Source: an uncultured Paracoccaceae bacterium
GTDB taxonomy: Bacteria > Pseudomonadota > Alphaproteobacteria > Rhodobacterales > Rhodobacteraceae
Reading direction: 5' to 3'
NCBI GenBank assembly: GCA_947495795.1
Contig: CANMAI010000002.1
Span: forward strand, 124,001-188,000
DNA: 64,000 nt
Both the position numbers and the translations under genes were made by a program. Below, piece after piece: positions 50,089 to 59,316 of this stretch. The notes below the pieces were generated by a model. The model saw only the letters and a program-made list of their open reading frames with translations, made no database searches and was not told where the DNA came from. The first letter of the stretch is position 1. Every line of letters starts with the position of its first letter.

Positions 50089-50114
50089 TCTGGTTTTTCT
50101 GAGGGGGGATCCTC

Positions 50115-50888
50115 ATGCTTCTGGCGATTGACGTGGGCAACACCAACACGGTGTTTGCCCTGCATGACGGTGAGAAAACCATCGGCTCTTGGCGCTGCCT
50201 GACAACGCATGGCCGCACGGCGGATGAGTATTATGTGTGGCTGAAGAGCCTGATGCAGCCGCATGGGCTGATCGAGGACGTGCATGACGTGATCATCTCG
50301 TCCGTCGTGCCGCAAGTGGTGTTTAACCTGCGGGTGCTTTCAGACACTTATTTTCAGACGCGGCCACTTGTGGTGGGTAAGCCGGAGGTGGAGCTTGGCG
50401 TGCCTGTGCGGGTGGATGCGGATACGGTAGTGGGGGCGGACCGGCTGGTGAACACGGTGGGTGCGTATGATCGCTATGGCGGCAACCTGATCGTGGTGGA
50501 TTTCGGGACGGCCACGACGTTCGACATCGTGGGTCATGATGGTGCTTATGAGGGAGGGATCATCTCGCCCGGAGTGAACCAGAGCTTGCGCGCACTTTCC
50601 GAGGCGGCGGCGGCTTTGCCCTATATCGATGTGACCCGACCCGAGAAGGTTGTCGGCACGAATACCCGGATGTGCATGCAGTCGGGCATCTATTGGGGTT
50701 ACGTTGGGCTGATCGAAGGCTTATGTGCACGCGTGTCACAGGAGCGTGGAGAAAAGATGACGGTGGTTGGCACCGGGGGTCTTTCCACCCTATTTGATCA
50801 GGGAACCGATGTTTTCGATCATCTGGACAGCGATATAACAATACACGGGCTGGTTCTGATCCATGCCCGGAATACGAAAGACAATTAA
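50115..50888 (+). CDS. coaX: Type III pantothenate kinase
   Basis: This 257-residue ASKHA-fold kinase catalyses the first step of coenzyme A synthesis. It has LLAIDVGNTNTVFALHDGE at the N terminus and GADRLVNTVGA in the middle. VVDFGTATTFDIV and GGIISPGVNQSLRALSEAAA follow. GGGGATC precedes the ATG. Type III enzymes need a monovalent cation and are not feedback-inhibited by CoA. It is followed two bases later by rnj. Confidence 0.95.
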   Translation: MLLAIDVGNTNTVFALHDGEKTIGSWRCLTTHGRTADEYYVWLKSLMQPHGLIEDVHDVIISSVVPQVVFNLRVLSDTYFQTRPLVVGKPEVELGVPVRVDADTVVGADRLVNTVGAYDRYGGNLIVVDFGTATTFDIVGHDGAYEGGIISPGVNQSLRALSEAAAALPYIDVTRPEKVVGTNTRMCMQSGIYWGYVGLIEGLCARVSQERGEKMTVVGTGGLSTLFDQGTDVFDHLDSDITIHGLVLIHARNTKDN

Positions 50889-50890
50889 AA

Positions 50891-52561
50891 ATGAGTGGTA
50901 AGAATAAGCTGACGTATCTCGCACTTGGTGGTGCGGGAGAGATTGGCATGAATATGTATGTGTACGGGTATGGGCCCGTGGGCGACCAGCGGTTCATTCT
51001 GGTGGATGCCGGTGTGACCTTCCCGAATATGGAAAGCACGCCCGGTGTGGACCTGATCATGGCGGACCCGGCCTTCATTGCAGAGCGGGCGGACCGGCTG
51101 GAAGCGATTTTCATAACGCACGCGCATGAGGATCATGTGGGGGCCATCGGGCATCTGTTGCCGCGGCTTCAGGCACCGGTATATTGCCGGAAGTTCACAG
51201 CGCTTATCGCGCAGAACAAGCTGGAGCGGGCGGGGCAGGACCCGAAGGTTGTGAACGTGGTGGAGCCATGGCCTGCGACGGTGACGGTTGGGCCGTTCGA
51301 GGTGGGTTTCCTGCCGGTTTCCCATTCGGTGCCCGAAGCTTCCGGTTTGGTGATCGATACGCCCGCAGGGCGGTTGGTGCATACCGGGGATTTCAAGCTC
51401 GACCCGTCGCCCTTGGTGGGCGAGCCTTATGATCCGGCAGTGCTGGAGGCGATTGGCAAGAAGGGGGTGAAAGCCCTGATCTGCGATAGCACCAACGTGT
51501 TCAGCCCCCATGCCGGGCGCTCTGAGGCGGATATCAAGCCCGAGATCGAGGCTTTGATGCGCGATGCCAAGGGGATGGTTGTGGCCACGACCTTTGCCTC
51601 CAACATCGCGCGGCTGAAGACGCTGGCGCAGGCGGCCCACGACAATGGGCGCAGCGTGGCTGTGGTGGGCCGTGCGATGAACACGATGATACAGGCAGGC
51701 TTTGCCACGGGTGTTCTGTCGGATTTCCCGCCCATCGTGGATACGCGGGATGCGGGCGATGTGCCACGCGGTGATCTTTTCGTGCTGGCCACCGGCTCTC
51801 AGGGAGAGCGGCGGGCGGCATCGGCCCAACTGGCCGCCAACGGCTATCAGGGGCTGACACTGAGCGCAGGGGATACGTTCCTTTTTTCGTCCAAGACCAT
51901 TCCCGGGAATGAGGTGGGGGTTGCGCGGATCCTCAACCAGCTTTCCGAGCAGGGTGTGACGGTGATTGATGACAGTTCGGGGAAATATCATGTATCCGGC
52001 CATGCGAACCGGCCTGATCTGGCCGAGGTGCACACCAAGCTGCGGCCCTTGAACCTGATCCCCATGCATGGCGAACACCGGCATCTGCGAGCGCATGTGG
52101 AGCTTGCGGCGGAAGCCCAGATCCACGGTGTGATCGCGCCCAATGGTTCGATTGTCGATCTGACGGGCGACCGGGCCGAGGTGATCGACCATGTGGAGAC
52201 GGGGCGGGTGTATCTCGACGGCTCTCAACTGATCGGCGCGATGGACGGCGTGGTGCGCGACCGCATCCGCATGGCCACGCGGGGCCACGTGATTGTATCC
52301 GTGATGCTGGAAGCCGACGGCACGCCCATTGGTGGTGCTTGGGTGGAAGCGATGGGGATGCCCGATGCGGCGCGGGGCGATCTGGCGGAGCTGCTGGAGC
52401 GTGAACTCAGCAACGCAATGGGCAAGGCCGCAAGCCGGGTGCTGGACAGCGATGAGGCGTTGGAGCGGCTGGTTGTGAAGACGGTGCAGACCGAAAGCCA
52501 GAGCCTGGTGGGCAAGAAGCCCATGGTGACGGTGATGATCAACCGTTTTGATGCCGAGTGA
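50891..52561 (+). CDS. rnj: Ribonuclease J
   Basis: A 556-residue metallo-beta-lactamase/beta-CASP RNase with 5'-exo and endonuclease activity, used by alphaproteobacteria in rRNA maturation and mRNA decay. Zinc-site motif HAHEDHVGAIGHL is followed by SHSVPEASGLVIDTP, HTGDFKLDPSP and CDSTNVFSPHAGRSE. The GEHRHLRAH late motif completes the beta-CASP signature. It is the last gene of the plus-strand run begun at nuoA; a hairpin follows 70 bp later. Confidence 0.96.
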   Translation: MSGKNKLTYLALGGAGEIGMNMYVYGYGPVGDQRFILVDAGVTFPNMESTPGVDLIMADPAFIAERADRLEAIFITHAHEDHVGAIGHLLPRLQAPVYCRKFTALIAQNKLERAGQDPKVVNVVEPWPATVTVGPFEVGFLPVSHSVPEASGLVIDTPAGRLVHTGDFKLDPSPLVGEPYDPAVLEAIGKKGVKALICDSTNVFSPHAGRSEADIKPEIEALMRDAKGMVVATTFASNIARLKTLAQAAHDNGRSVAVVGRAMNTMIQAGFATGVLSDFPPIVDTRDAGDVPRGDLFVLATGSQGERRAASAQLAANGYQGLTLSAGDTFLFSSKTIPGNEVGVARILNQLSEQGVTVIDDSSGKYHVSGHANRPDLAEVHTKLRPLNLIPMHGEHRHLRAHVELAAEAQIHGVIAPNGSIVDLTGDRAEVIDHVETGRVYLDGSQLIGAMDGVVRDRIRMATRGHVIVSVMLEADGTPIGGAWVEAMGMPDAARGDLAELLERELSNAMGKAASRVLDSDEALERLVVKTVQTESQSLVGKKPMVTVMINRFDAE

Positions 52562-52886
52562 TTTGCCGGTGCCCGGCGAGTTGAACTGGACACGATACAT
52601 CACTTAAGCGTTGAAAATCGTGCAGTGCCCGGCCGTGCCGAAGGGCACGGCTTGGCGTGTTTCGTTTCTAAAAAATGTTTTGAATCATGTGTTTGGAGTC
52701 GTTTGGTAAGGCAGTATTTGCCGGCCCAACCTCGTTCACACAGCATTTCGAGCAGCTTTGTACTGCTTTGGGATATGTCTCACCCGGTACAGTGGCTTGC
52801 CTCCTGACTGCCTACCCCGGCTACAGGCTTGCGGAATGGTTCTGCAGGCTGGTGACACCAGATTTACGGGGAAGGCGGAGACAGGT
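52562..52886. other. 325-bp non-coding interval with terminator
   Basis: It holds the rnj hairpin (52632-52651). The upstream region of the Stv-like gene follows. No gene is supported; open frames here are extensions of the next gene without a start site. Confidence 0.6.
52632..52651 (+). terminator. rnj hairpin terminator
   Basis: GCCGTGCC and GGCACGGC form a perfect 8-bp stem with a GAAG tetraloop. It is followed by TTGGCGTGTTTCGTTTCT, a moderately T-rich tail. Confidence 0.6.
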
Positions 52887-53405
52887 ATGCCGATATTCAG
52901 AGAGGATGGGATTGCGATTTCGCACACAGCGGGGGCGCGGCAACTCGTGATCCTGTCGCATGGCGGGTGGAAGATGAAGAAGAGCGAGGGGAGCCGTTCG
53001 GGGGATGGATGGCTGTTTGCGCCGGCAAACTCCGTGATCCACTTTTACACGCTGGACAAGCAGTTTACGCTTGGCAACCGTGTGTTCACCGATGTGATGG
53101 CAGATGCCAATGCGGCCTATAGCGGAACGCTGGATGCGGGCCGTTTTCCCTATCAGGAGCAGGTTTCGAACCAGAAGGGGTGCAAGGATTACGCGCTTTA
53201 TATCGACGATCGCCCGGCGGCGGCCAGCTACTGGCGAGATCATGCAGCCAATGTGGCGGGGCCGAGCTATAACCCGGATGTCGATCTGGCTGTGATCGAG
53301 GTGGACAGCCACAAGCGCCATATGACGGATGTGTTTGCGCTGGCGGCTGCGAACGGTGTTGCCTATGAGCGGTATCACTGCGGGTTTTGCCGGGTGGCGC
53401 GGTAG
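52887..53405 (+). CDS. Putative Stv-type adhesin domain protein
   Basis: The 172-residue protein begins MPIFREDGIAISHTAGARQL and has the LVILSHGGWKMKKSEG motif, then WLFAPANSVIHFYTLD. The C-terminal YERYHCGFCRVAR closes the domain. This matches the putative-adhesin Stv domain family; biochemical role is unproven. There is no signal peptide. ATG at 52887 has GGAG seven bases upstream. It converges on the helicase gene across a shared hairpin. Confidence 0.65.
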   Translation: MPIFREDGIAISHTAGARQLVILSHGGWKMKKSEGSRSGDGWLFAPANSVIHFYTLDKQFTLGNRVFTDVMADANAAYSGTLDAGRFPYQEQVSNQKGCKDYALYIDDRPAAASYWRDHAANVAGPSYNPDVDLAVIEVDSHKRHMTDVFALAAANGVAYERYHCGFCRVAR

Positions 53406-53409
53406 GCGG

Positions 53410-53440
53410 TTCCGCATCTCCCATGCCGGGAGATGCGGAA
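53410..53440. terminator. Bidirectional terminator hairpin
   Basis: A perfect 13-bp stem, TTCCGCATCTCCC with GGGAGATGCGGAA, encloses the loop ATGCC. It lies between the convergent Stv-like and helicase genes, five bases from one stop and four from the other. A T-rich stretch follows on the plus strand. Confidence 0.75.
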
Positions 53441-53443
53441 GGT

Positions 53444-55441
53444 TTACTCTTTTGCAGCGTTCTCGGGCGTATCTGCCAGTGCGATATCCTCGATCACGGC
53501 AGCGGCGGAAGCGCGTTTGCGGGGCTTGCGCGCCGGTTTTGCCGGGGCGGCCTCCGCGATTTCCGGGGAGGGTCCCTCGGTTGCGGCTTCCTTCACAACG
53601 GGTGCCTTGGCCGTTGTGCGCTTGCGAGGCTTGCGAGCGGGCTTTTTGGGCGCTTCAGTTTCAGGCTCGACCGCCGGGACTTCTTCTTCCGGTGTCGCTG
53701 CCACATCCTCGATGACAGCTTTGGCGGATGCACGTTTACGTGGTTTCCTAGCCGGTTTTTCCGGAGCTGCCACCTCTTCGGGCGCTGCTTCTACCTCGGA
53801 TGCCGCAGTTTCCGGTGAGAGGGCTGCTGTCTCTTCCTTAGGCTCTGCCTTGGGTTTGCTTTTGGCGGATGCGCGCTTGCGCTTCGGTTTTTCCGCCTTC
53901 GGCTCAGCTGCTGCTTCCTGCGCAGGAGCGTCCGAGATCGCCTCCTCAACCGGCTCCGGCCTCTCATCCTCTTCGGGATGCGCATTGGTGGCAGCCATCA
54001 GTTCGGACACGCTGAAACTTTGCATCATGAAGGCGGGCACGTGATCGCCCATACCGACTACGGTGTTGCGCGGGCTGCTGCGGTGGTTGCGGCGATCTCC
54101 GCTGCGGTCCTCGCCACGGTCTCTGTCGCGATCCCGGCTGCGGCTTCGCTCCTCGCGCGGCTCTGGCTTGCTCTCCTGTGGAGCAGCCTCTGCGGCCTCT
54201 TTCTCGGGCTTGGCCCGGCTGCGTGAGCGGCTTCTGCTGCGTGGTTTGGGCGCGTCTTCGCCTGCTGCCTCATCTGGCTGAGTTGTCGGGTTCGCCAGTG
54301 GGCTTGGCTTGATGTCGATTGTCTTTTTCACCAGCTCTTCGATCTGGGCGAGGTATTTCTCCTCATGCGGCAGGCAGAGCGTGATGGCCTTGCCTTCGCG
54401 GCCCGCGCGGCCGGTGCGACCGATGCGGTGAACGTAATCCTCGGAATGTGTGGGCACATCGTAGTTGAAGACGTGGGAGACGGCCGGGATATCGAGGCCG
54501 CGGGCGGCCACATCCGATGCGATCAGGAGGCGGAGCTTGCCATCGCGGAAGCCATCCAGCGTGCGTGTGCGGACGGATTGATCGAGATCGCCGTGGATGG
54601 GCGCCGCATCAAGCCCATGTTTTGTAAGGGATTTTGCGACGATATCGACATCGCGCTTGCGGTTGCAGAAAATGATGCCGTTGGTCAGGCCCTCGCCTTC
54701 CTCGGCGATCAGGCGGCGGAGAACCTCTCGCTTTTCCTTATCCGCGCTGTCGCGGCGGCTTGGCTTGTGCTTGCAGATCCACTGTTCAATGGTCTCTGAC
54801 GTCGTTGCCTGACGGGCCACTTCCACGCGTTGGGGATTGCTGAGGAATTCCTGCGTGATCCGCGTAATCTCGGGCGCCATGGTGGCGGAGAAGAAGAGCG
54901 TTTGGCGCGTGAAGGGGGTGAGTTTGAAGATGCGTTCGATATCGGGGATGAAGCCCATGTCGAGCATCCGGTCCGCCTCGTCCACCACCATGATCTGAAC
55001 GCCGGTAAGCATCAGCTTGCCCCGCTCGAAATGGTCGAGCAGGCGGCCTGGCGTGGCGATGAGGACATCGACGCCGCGATCTATCAATCTGTCCTGATCC
55101 TTGAAGGACGTTCCGCCAATCAGGAGAGCCATGGAGAGTTTGGTGTGTTTCGAGTAGATCTCGAAGTTTTCAGCCACCTGAGCGGCGAGTTCGCGTGTGG
55201 GCGCAAGCACGAGGCTGCGCGGCATCCGGGCGCGGGCGCGGCCCTTGGCGAGCATGGTGATCATCGGGAGCGTGAAGCTCGCGGTTTTACCCGTGCCGGT
55301 TTGCGCGATGCCGAGAACATCGCGGCCTACAAGCGCATGCGGGATGGCCTCGGCCTGGATCGGTGTTGGTGTTTCGTAACCGGCTTCGGCTACGGCTTGC
55401 AGGACCTTTGGGTCCAGCTCCAAGTCAGAAAATTTGGTCAT
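53444..55441 (-). CDS. DEAD-box RNA helicase (RhlE-like) with repetitive basic tail
   Basis: The 665-residue helicase has Q motif PTPIQAEAIP, motif I AQTGTGKT, DEAD box VVDEADRML, SAT, and motif VI HRIGRTGRAG, the core ending near residue 375. The C-terminal 280 residues are unusual. They begin with Arg/Ser/Asp-rich blocks (SRSRSRSR, RDRDRDRG) and continue with repeated KPARKPRKR units separated by acidic Ala/Glu spacers and ending in VIEDVA-type motifs. Such tails bind RNA non-specifically. It resembles RhlE in ribosome assembly or cold-adaptation roles. Confidence 0.95.
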   Translation of the reverse strand: MTKFSDLELDPKVLQAVAEAGYETPTPIQAEAIPHALVGRDVLGIAQTGTGKTASFTLPMITMLAKGRARARMPRSLVLAPTRELAAQVAENFEIYSKHTKLSMALLIGGTSFKDQDRLIDRGVDVLIATPGRLLDHFERGKLMLTGVQIMVVDEADRMLDMGFIPDIERIFKLTPFTRQTLFFSATMAPEITRITQEFLSNPQRVEVARQATTSETIEQWICKHKPSRRDSADKEKREVLRRLIAEEGEGLTNGIIFCNRKRDVDIVAKSLTKHGLDAAPIHGDLDQSVRTRTLDGFRDGKLRLLIASDVAARGLDIPAVSHVFNYDVPTHSEDYVHRIGRTGRAGREGKAITLCLPHEEKYLAQIEELVKKTIDIKPSPLANPTTQPDEAAGEDAPKPRSRSRSRSRAKPEKEAAEAAPQESKPEPREERSRSRDRDRDRGEDRSGDRRNHRSSPRNTVVGMGDHVPAFMMQSFSVSELMAATNAHPEEDERPEPVEEAISDAPAQEAAAEPKAEKPKRKRASAKSKPKAEPKEETAALSPETAASEVEAAPEEVAAPEKPARKPRKRASAKAVIEDVAATPEEEVPAVEPETEAPKKPARKPRKRTTAKAPVVKEAATEGPSPEIAEAAPAKPARKPRKRASAAAVIEDIALADTPENAAKE

Positions 55442-55659
55442 GTAATTCCGTTATTGTTGCGGCGATTGGTGGCCGCAAAAGGGGCTGCGCGGCCCATGCC
55501 CCCGGATTGGGGCAAGTCATGAAGAGTGACATAGAGCCTATCATGCTCTGCGTCAATCGCAGCACGGCGGAAGGGCCGTGTTGCCGCAGCTTTCGGATTG
55601 TCTTTGCGCTTTTTTGCCCGGCTTGTTAGCAAACCCGTGAGGTAAAAGGGCAAAGAACC

Positions 55660-56448
55660 ATGAACGACGAGACCCCGAAGGCGCTGCGTGGCATGGCGGA
55701 GCTGGCTGTGAGCGGCATTCACCACTGGACGGAGCGGACATTCTCGTTTTCCTGCGTGCGGCCTGCGAGTTTTCGCTTTCGTTCGGGCGAATTTGTGATG
55801 ATCGGGCTGCTGGTGGAGGGCAAACCGTTGTTGCGCGCCTATTCGATTGCCTCGCCTTCTTGGGATGATATTCTGGAGTTCTACTCGATCAAGGTGGAGG
55901 ACGGGCCGCTGACCTCGCGCTTGCAGCACTTGAAGGATGGCGATGTGATCCTGATGCGGCCCAAACCGGTGGGGACGCTGGTGCTGGATGCGCTGACGCC
56001 GGGCAAGCGGCTCTTCCTGTTTTCCACGGGTACGGGGATTGCCCCTTTCGTGAGTGTGATCCGCGACCCCGAGACATACGAGAAATTCGATCAGGTGATC
56101 CTGACGCAGACCTGCCGGGATGTGGCCGAGTTGGACTATGGCAAGAGCATTGTTGCCGCTATTCGCGCCGATGAGATGCTGAGCGAGATCGTGGGCGACA
56201 AGCTGACCCATATTGCCACGACCACACGCGAGGAAAGCCCCGCAATGGGCCGTATGACGGACTGGATCCGGGACGGGCGGCTGGCGGAGGCCGTGGGGCC
56301 GCTGGATCCGGAGACCGACCGCGTGATGATCTGCGGCTCCATGGAGATGCTGCAGGACCACAAGGCGCTGTGCGAGGCCGCCGGGATGGTGGAGGGTGCG
56401 AATTCCGAGCCCGGCAGTTTCGTGATCGAGAAGGCATTCGTGGACTGA
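55660..56448 (+). CDS. fpr: Ferredoxin--NADP+ reductase
   Basis: The 262-residue FAD enzyme of the bacterial Fpr class has FAD motif LLRAYSIASP, NADP motif STGTGIAPFVSVIRDPETY, and ICGSMEMLQDH near the C terminus. It exchanges electrons between NADPH and ferredoxin or flavodoxin and could serve the P450s at 6607 and 9223, although these lie far away. It is divergent from the helicase. Confidence 0.94.
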   Translation: MNDETPKALRGMAELAVSGIHHWTERTFSFSCVRPASFRFRSGEFVMIGLLVEGKPLLRAYSIASPSWDDILEFYSIKVEDGPLTSRLQHLKDGDVILMRPKPVGTLVLDALTPGKRLFLFSTGTGIAPFVSVIRDPETYEKFDQVILTQTCRDVAELDYGKSIVAAIRADEMLSEIVGDKLTHIATTTREESPAMGRMTDWIRDGRLAEAVGPLDPETDRVMICGSMEMLQDHKALCEAAGMVEGANSEPGSFVIEKAFVD

Positions 56449-56450
56449 AT

Positions 56451-56732
56451 TCAGCCGAGGATGCCTAGGTCTGCTGCCTCATCGTTGAGGATGAAAAAGA
56501 CTTGAGAGGTATCCAACTCGTCGAGGCCGATGCCTTCGACGCTGATGCGGGCAACAAGTGTGTTGGCGCTGTTGCGCACTTCGACAGTGTAGAACTCATC
56601 TCCCTGAGGGCCAAAGCGTTCCACTGTGCCTAAGAGGGGGCCAACAAGGCCGAAGGTGTAGCCGTTGCGTGTGGTGATGAGATTGTCGGTAGTGGTATCT
56701 GTATCATCGATATCACGGATCAGGGTGCGCAT
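56451..56732 (-). CDS. Shortened member of the local RTX-like family
   Basis: The 93-residue product begins MRTLIRDIDDTDTTTDNLI, like the N-terminal DLLEDIDDTTSADLL of the larger proteins to its right. It ends VEGIGLDELDTSQVFFILND, like their C-terminal FDGVGLDELDAYQLFILE. The Ca-binding repeat region in between is missing. It therefore looks like an internally deleted family member or a minimal version. It is convergent with fpr, two bases from its stop. Confidence 0.6.
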   Translation of the reverse strand: MRTLIRDIDDTDTTTDNLITTRNGYTFGLVGPLLGTVERFGPQGDEFYTVEVRNSANTLVARISVEGIGLDELDTSQVFFILNDEAADLGILG

Positions 56733-56797
56733 GCCGAGCGGCGCGAGTATCGGCGTGAAGAAACTTTAAAAGCAAAGTAATGGTTCTGGGAATTACA

Positions 56798-56832
56798 ACA
56801 CTCCCGGCGAAAGGATGATTTGCCGGGAGTGT
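56798..56832 (-). terminator. Hairpin after RTX-like gene
   Basis: ACACTCCCGGC and GCCGGGAGTGT form an 11-bp perfect stem around a 13-base loop. It follows the minus-strand gene ending at 56846. Confidence 0.6.
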
Positions 56833-56845
56833 GATATCAATAAAT

Positions 56846-57808
56846 TCAGGCGATGTCCGGCGTGGCGTTATACTCCAGAATGAAGAGCTGGTATGCGTCC
56901 AGTTCGTCCAGGCCGACGCCATCGAAGCGGACATTCTCGCGGTAGACATTGCCTTCGCTGTCCGTACCGCGGCGCTGGATCAGGGCGTCTCCATCGGACG
57001 CTTCGCGGAAGAAGTAGCGCACACCGTCAAAATCGAGGGTTTCGCCAACCGTAAGTGTGCTGCTCTCAAACAGATCGCCGATGCTGGTGGTTTCGGGTTC
57101 TCCGCCAGCGGGCAGACTGCCGTTATCCTGATTGAAGAAGACACTGTCATCGAAATTGTCGAAATCACTGATCAGAGCGTTGATCCGACCCGTGCCGGTG
57201 GCGCCGTTGAAAACGCCGCTGTCGAAATAGAATTCATCCGCACCGTTGCCGCCGATGAGGCGGGCGCTGCCTGTGCCGACCTCCAGCGTATCATCGCCGT
57301 TGCCGCCGTTGAGAAGGGAGCGTTCGACCGCAGCGTAGAGTGCATCATCGCCATTGTTGCCGAAAGCTCTGTGGCGCGTGCCGTCATCAAGGCCAAGTGT
57401 GTCGATGAGGCCAATCGTGTCCGATCCACCAAATCCGCGGAAATCGCCGAGGCCGGACATGAGATCTGCGGTGCCGACGAAGCCACCGATTTCCGCACCC
57501 GGGCTGGTGGAGGAGTAGGTGATGCTGGGGAAGCTCTGGAGTGCCGTGGAAAGCTCCACTCCATTGGTGAAGGAGAGGTTGGCTTCCACGCCGAAGCTCG
57601 CAATCTGGCCGTTGGCATCGGATATCGTGACGAGAGAGAAGAACTCGCCAAAGAGTTCCAGCACAGTCATGCTGGCGGTGAGGCCGTTATCCATGTTGAA
57701 TGTGGTGGTGCCGAAATCATCGAATGTGATGTCTCCGGGGCCGGTATCGTCAAAATCAGCGACAAGCGTCTGGAAGTTGTAGGGGCCGGTAATTTCGATT
57801 GCAGGCAT
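56846..57808 (-). CDS. RTX-like secreted protein (tandem family member)
   Basis: The 320-residue acidic protein has no N-terminal signal. It opens with a conserved family segment (FQTLVADFDDTGPGD). Loose RTX nonapeptides follow near residues 135-180 (GNNGDDALY, GGNGDDTLE, GGNGADEFYFD). It ends with the family tail (FRRGTDSEGN-type, NVRFDGVGLDELDAYQLF). RTX proteins bind Ca2+ outside the cell and are exported by type I secretion; no transporter is nearby. AAGGAG lies ten bases before the ATG. Function unknown. Confidence 0.82.
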   Translation of the reverse strand: MPAIEITGPYNFQTLVADFDDTGPGDITFDDFGTTTFNMDNGLTASMTVLELFGEFFSLVTISDANGQIASFGVEANLSFTNGVELSTALQSFPSITYSSTSPGAEIGGFVGTADLMSGLGDFRGFGGSDTIGLIDTLGLDDGTRHRAFGNNGDDALYAAVERSLLNGGNGDDTLEVGTGSARLIGGNGADEFYFDSGVFNGATGTGRINALISDFDNFDDSVFFNQDNGSLPAGGEPETTSIGDLFESSTLTVGETLDFDGVRYFFREASDGDALIQRRGTDSEGNVYRENVRFDGVGLDELDAYQLFILEYNATPDIA

Positions 57809-58105
57809 GGGGGTTTAACTCCTTCGTTGATGGCCGGAGAGAAACACAGGTTTGTGACTGAAGCGAGAGTTTTGTCGCCTAGGTTACATTTGCTGTCTTT
57901 TTGGTGGTTTTATGCCGAGGATTTCAACGATTTGGTTAGGCGTGCAAACTGGTATCATCTCTAGCGTGTATTTGCTGGGCGTGTTAGCGCTACAGCTATG
58001 TCAAATCCCCGCAGCGGGCACTCAAGTTGCCCGCTGCACGACCGAATTCGGAGACTCAAGCGACGATATACCCAGCTTTGTGTAAACCCGTAGCCGGGCA
58101 GATGT

Positions 58106-59110
58106 TCAAAGCAACGCAGAGAATTCCGCCTGAAAGATCTGCGAGGCATCCAGATCTGCGAGGCTGAGGCCATCGAAGCGGACATTCTCGTGGTAGGTAT
58201 TGCCGTCTGCATCTTCGCCGCGGCGGAAGATGCGGGCGTCTCCGTCTGCGGCGTGGCCGAAGAAGAAGGTGACGCCGCCGACCGTTTGCGCGGAGAGGGT
58301 GGAGAGATCGGTTGTGTTGAAGAGATCGGCGAAGGATGTGGCGGGGCCGAGCGTGTCCGGGTCGGGTGTGTTGTTTCCCTCTGTATCTGCGAAAATAAGG
58401 GTGTCTTCTGCCACGTTGAAACCACGAAGGATTGCAAAGGTACTTTCGCCTTCTGCAGCGGCGTTATCGAAGATGAAGGTGTCTGCGCCCAAGCCGCCTA
58501 TGAGGCCCATTGTGCCGGATACGGCCACAAACGTGTCGTCTCCCCAACCGCCGATCGATGAGGACAGTTCTGTGCTGATATAAAACGTGTCTTCCCCGAG
58601 ATTTCCGTAAGCGAGGGTTCTGGCGTCTCCACGCGACGGGTCGCCGGGGGCGGTTTCGAAGCCGAGTTCAAAAACATCATCGCCTCCCCGGCCAAACATC
58701 GTGCCGTAGCCGCGCATGATATCAACCTGATTGAAGCCTTCGTTCACTCCGCCGATTAGCGAGTTGTAGAGGATGTTGGTCTGCGTACTCAGAAGTTCGA
58801 TAAGTGAAAAACCGTTGTCAAACGTGACTTCGTTGTCGAGGCCGCTCAAGCTGAATGCTGCAACGAATTCGGTCTCATTGTTAATCCAGAACACGGTGCT
58901 CCAGCTGGGCTCCTCACCGGGATAAGGCGAGCCAAAAAAGGAATAGAACCGCCCTGTCAAGTCCCCTTCCAAGTCGAAAAATACAGTTGATCCCGGAATG
59001 TCCTCAAGGAGATCAGCCGATGTCGTATCGTCGATATCTTCGAGAAGATCGCGGAGATTGAGAAACGAGTTCTGAAGCTGGAAAAGCGGAGGCGGGAAAC
59101 TTACAATCAT
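58106..59110 (-). CDS. RTX-like secreted protein (tandem family member)
   Basis: The 334-residue protein has the family N terminus (LNLRDLLEDIDDTTSADLL) and RTX-type GRGGDDVFELG, GNLGEDTFYIS, GGWGDDTFVAV and GGLGADTFIFD. The C-terminal segment TVGGVTFFFGHAADGDARIF recurs almost unchanged in the next gene. ATG at 59110 is used; a TTG at 59122 is the alternative. Expected to be exported by a type I system and bind Ca2+. Confidence 0.82.
   Translation of the reverse strand: MIVSFPPPLFQLQNSFLNLRDLLEDIDDTTSADLLEDIPGSTVFFDLEGDLTGRFYSFFGSPYPGEEPSWSTVFWINNETEFVAAFSLSGLDNEVTFDNGFSLIELLSTQTNILYNSLIGGVNEGFNQVDIMRGYGTMFGRGGDDVFELGFETAPGDPSRGDARTLAYGNLGEDTFYISTELSSSIGGWGDDTFVAVSGTMGLIGGLGADTFIFDNAAAEGESTFAILRGFNVAEDTLIFADTEGNNTPDPDTLGPATSFADLFNTTDLSTLSAQTVGGVTFFFGHAADGDARIFRRGEDADGNTYHENVRFDGLSLADLDASQIFQAEFSALL
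58146..58348 (-). repeat. 203-bp direct repeat, copy 1 (gene 3' end)
   Basis: It matches 59360-59562 without gaps at a constant offset of 1214 bp, with about 14 differences in 203 bases by eye. Flanking parts of the two genes are much more diverged. Copy 1 lies inside the gene ending at 58106. Confidence 0.85.
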
Positions 59111-59247
59111 TTTAATGCCCAACCGTTAATTGGTGTTAATCATAATCCTATGTGGCTTCGAGACGCAGCTCAAGGATTTCCCCCTGCCTTGCGACAATCA
59201 CTTCAAACCGTAAACTCCGTTTTGCCTTCTGCATCGGCTTTGAAAAG

Positions 59248-59275
59248 CCACGCTCCACGCTCCACGCTCCACGCT
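59248..59275 (+). repeat. Four tandem CCACGCT units
   Basis: Four perfect 7-bp copies lie in the short gap between two RTX-like genes. It resembles a slippage-prone microsatellite; no coding frame uses it. Confidence 0.85.
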
Positions 59276-59316
59276 TTGGCGATCGTCGGGCCGGGCTCGG
59301 CGATGGCGGAAACGCT

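Noticed and set aside
50885-52603. 572-residue minus-strand frame opposite rnj
   Set aside because: rnj has all metallo-beta-lactamase motifs; the opposite frame has none.
59248-59275. CCACGCT repeats as a possible CRISPR or iteron array
   Set aside because: Units are contiguous 7-mers without spacers and only four copies; no cas genes or replication genes nearby.
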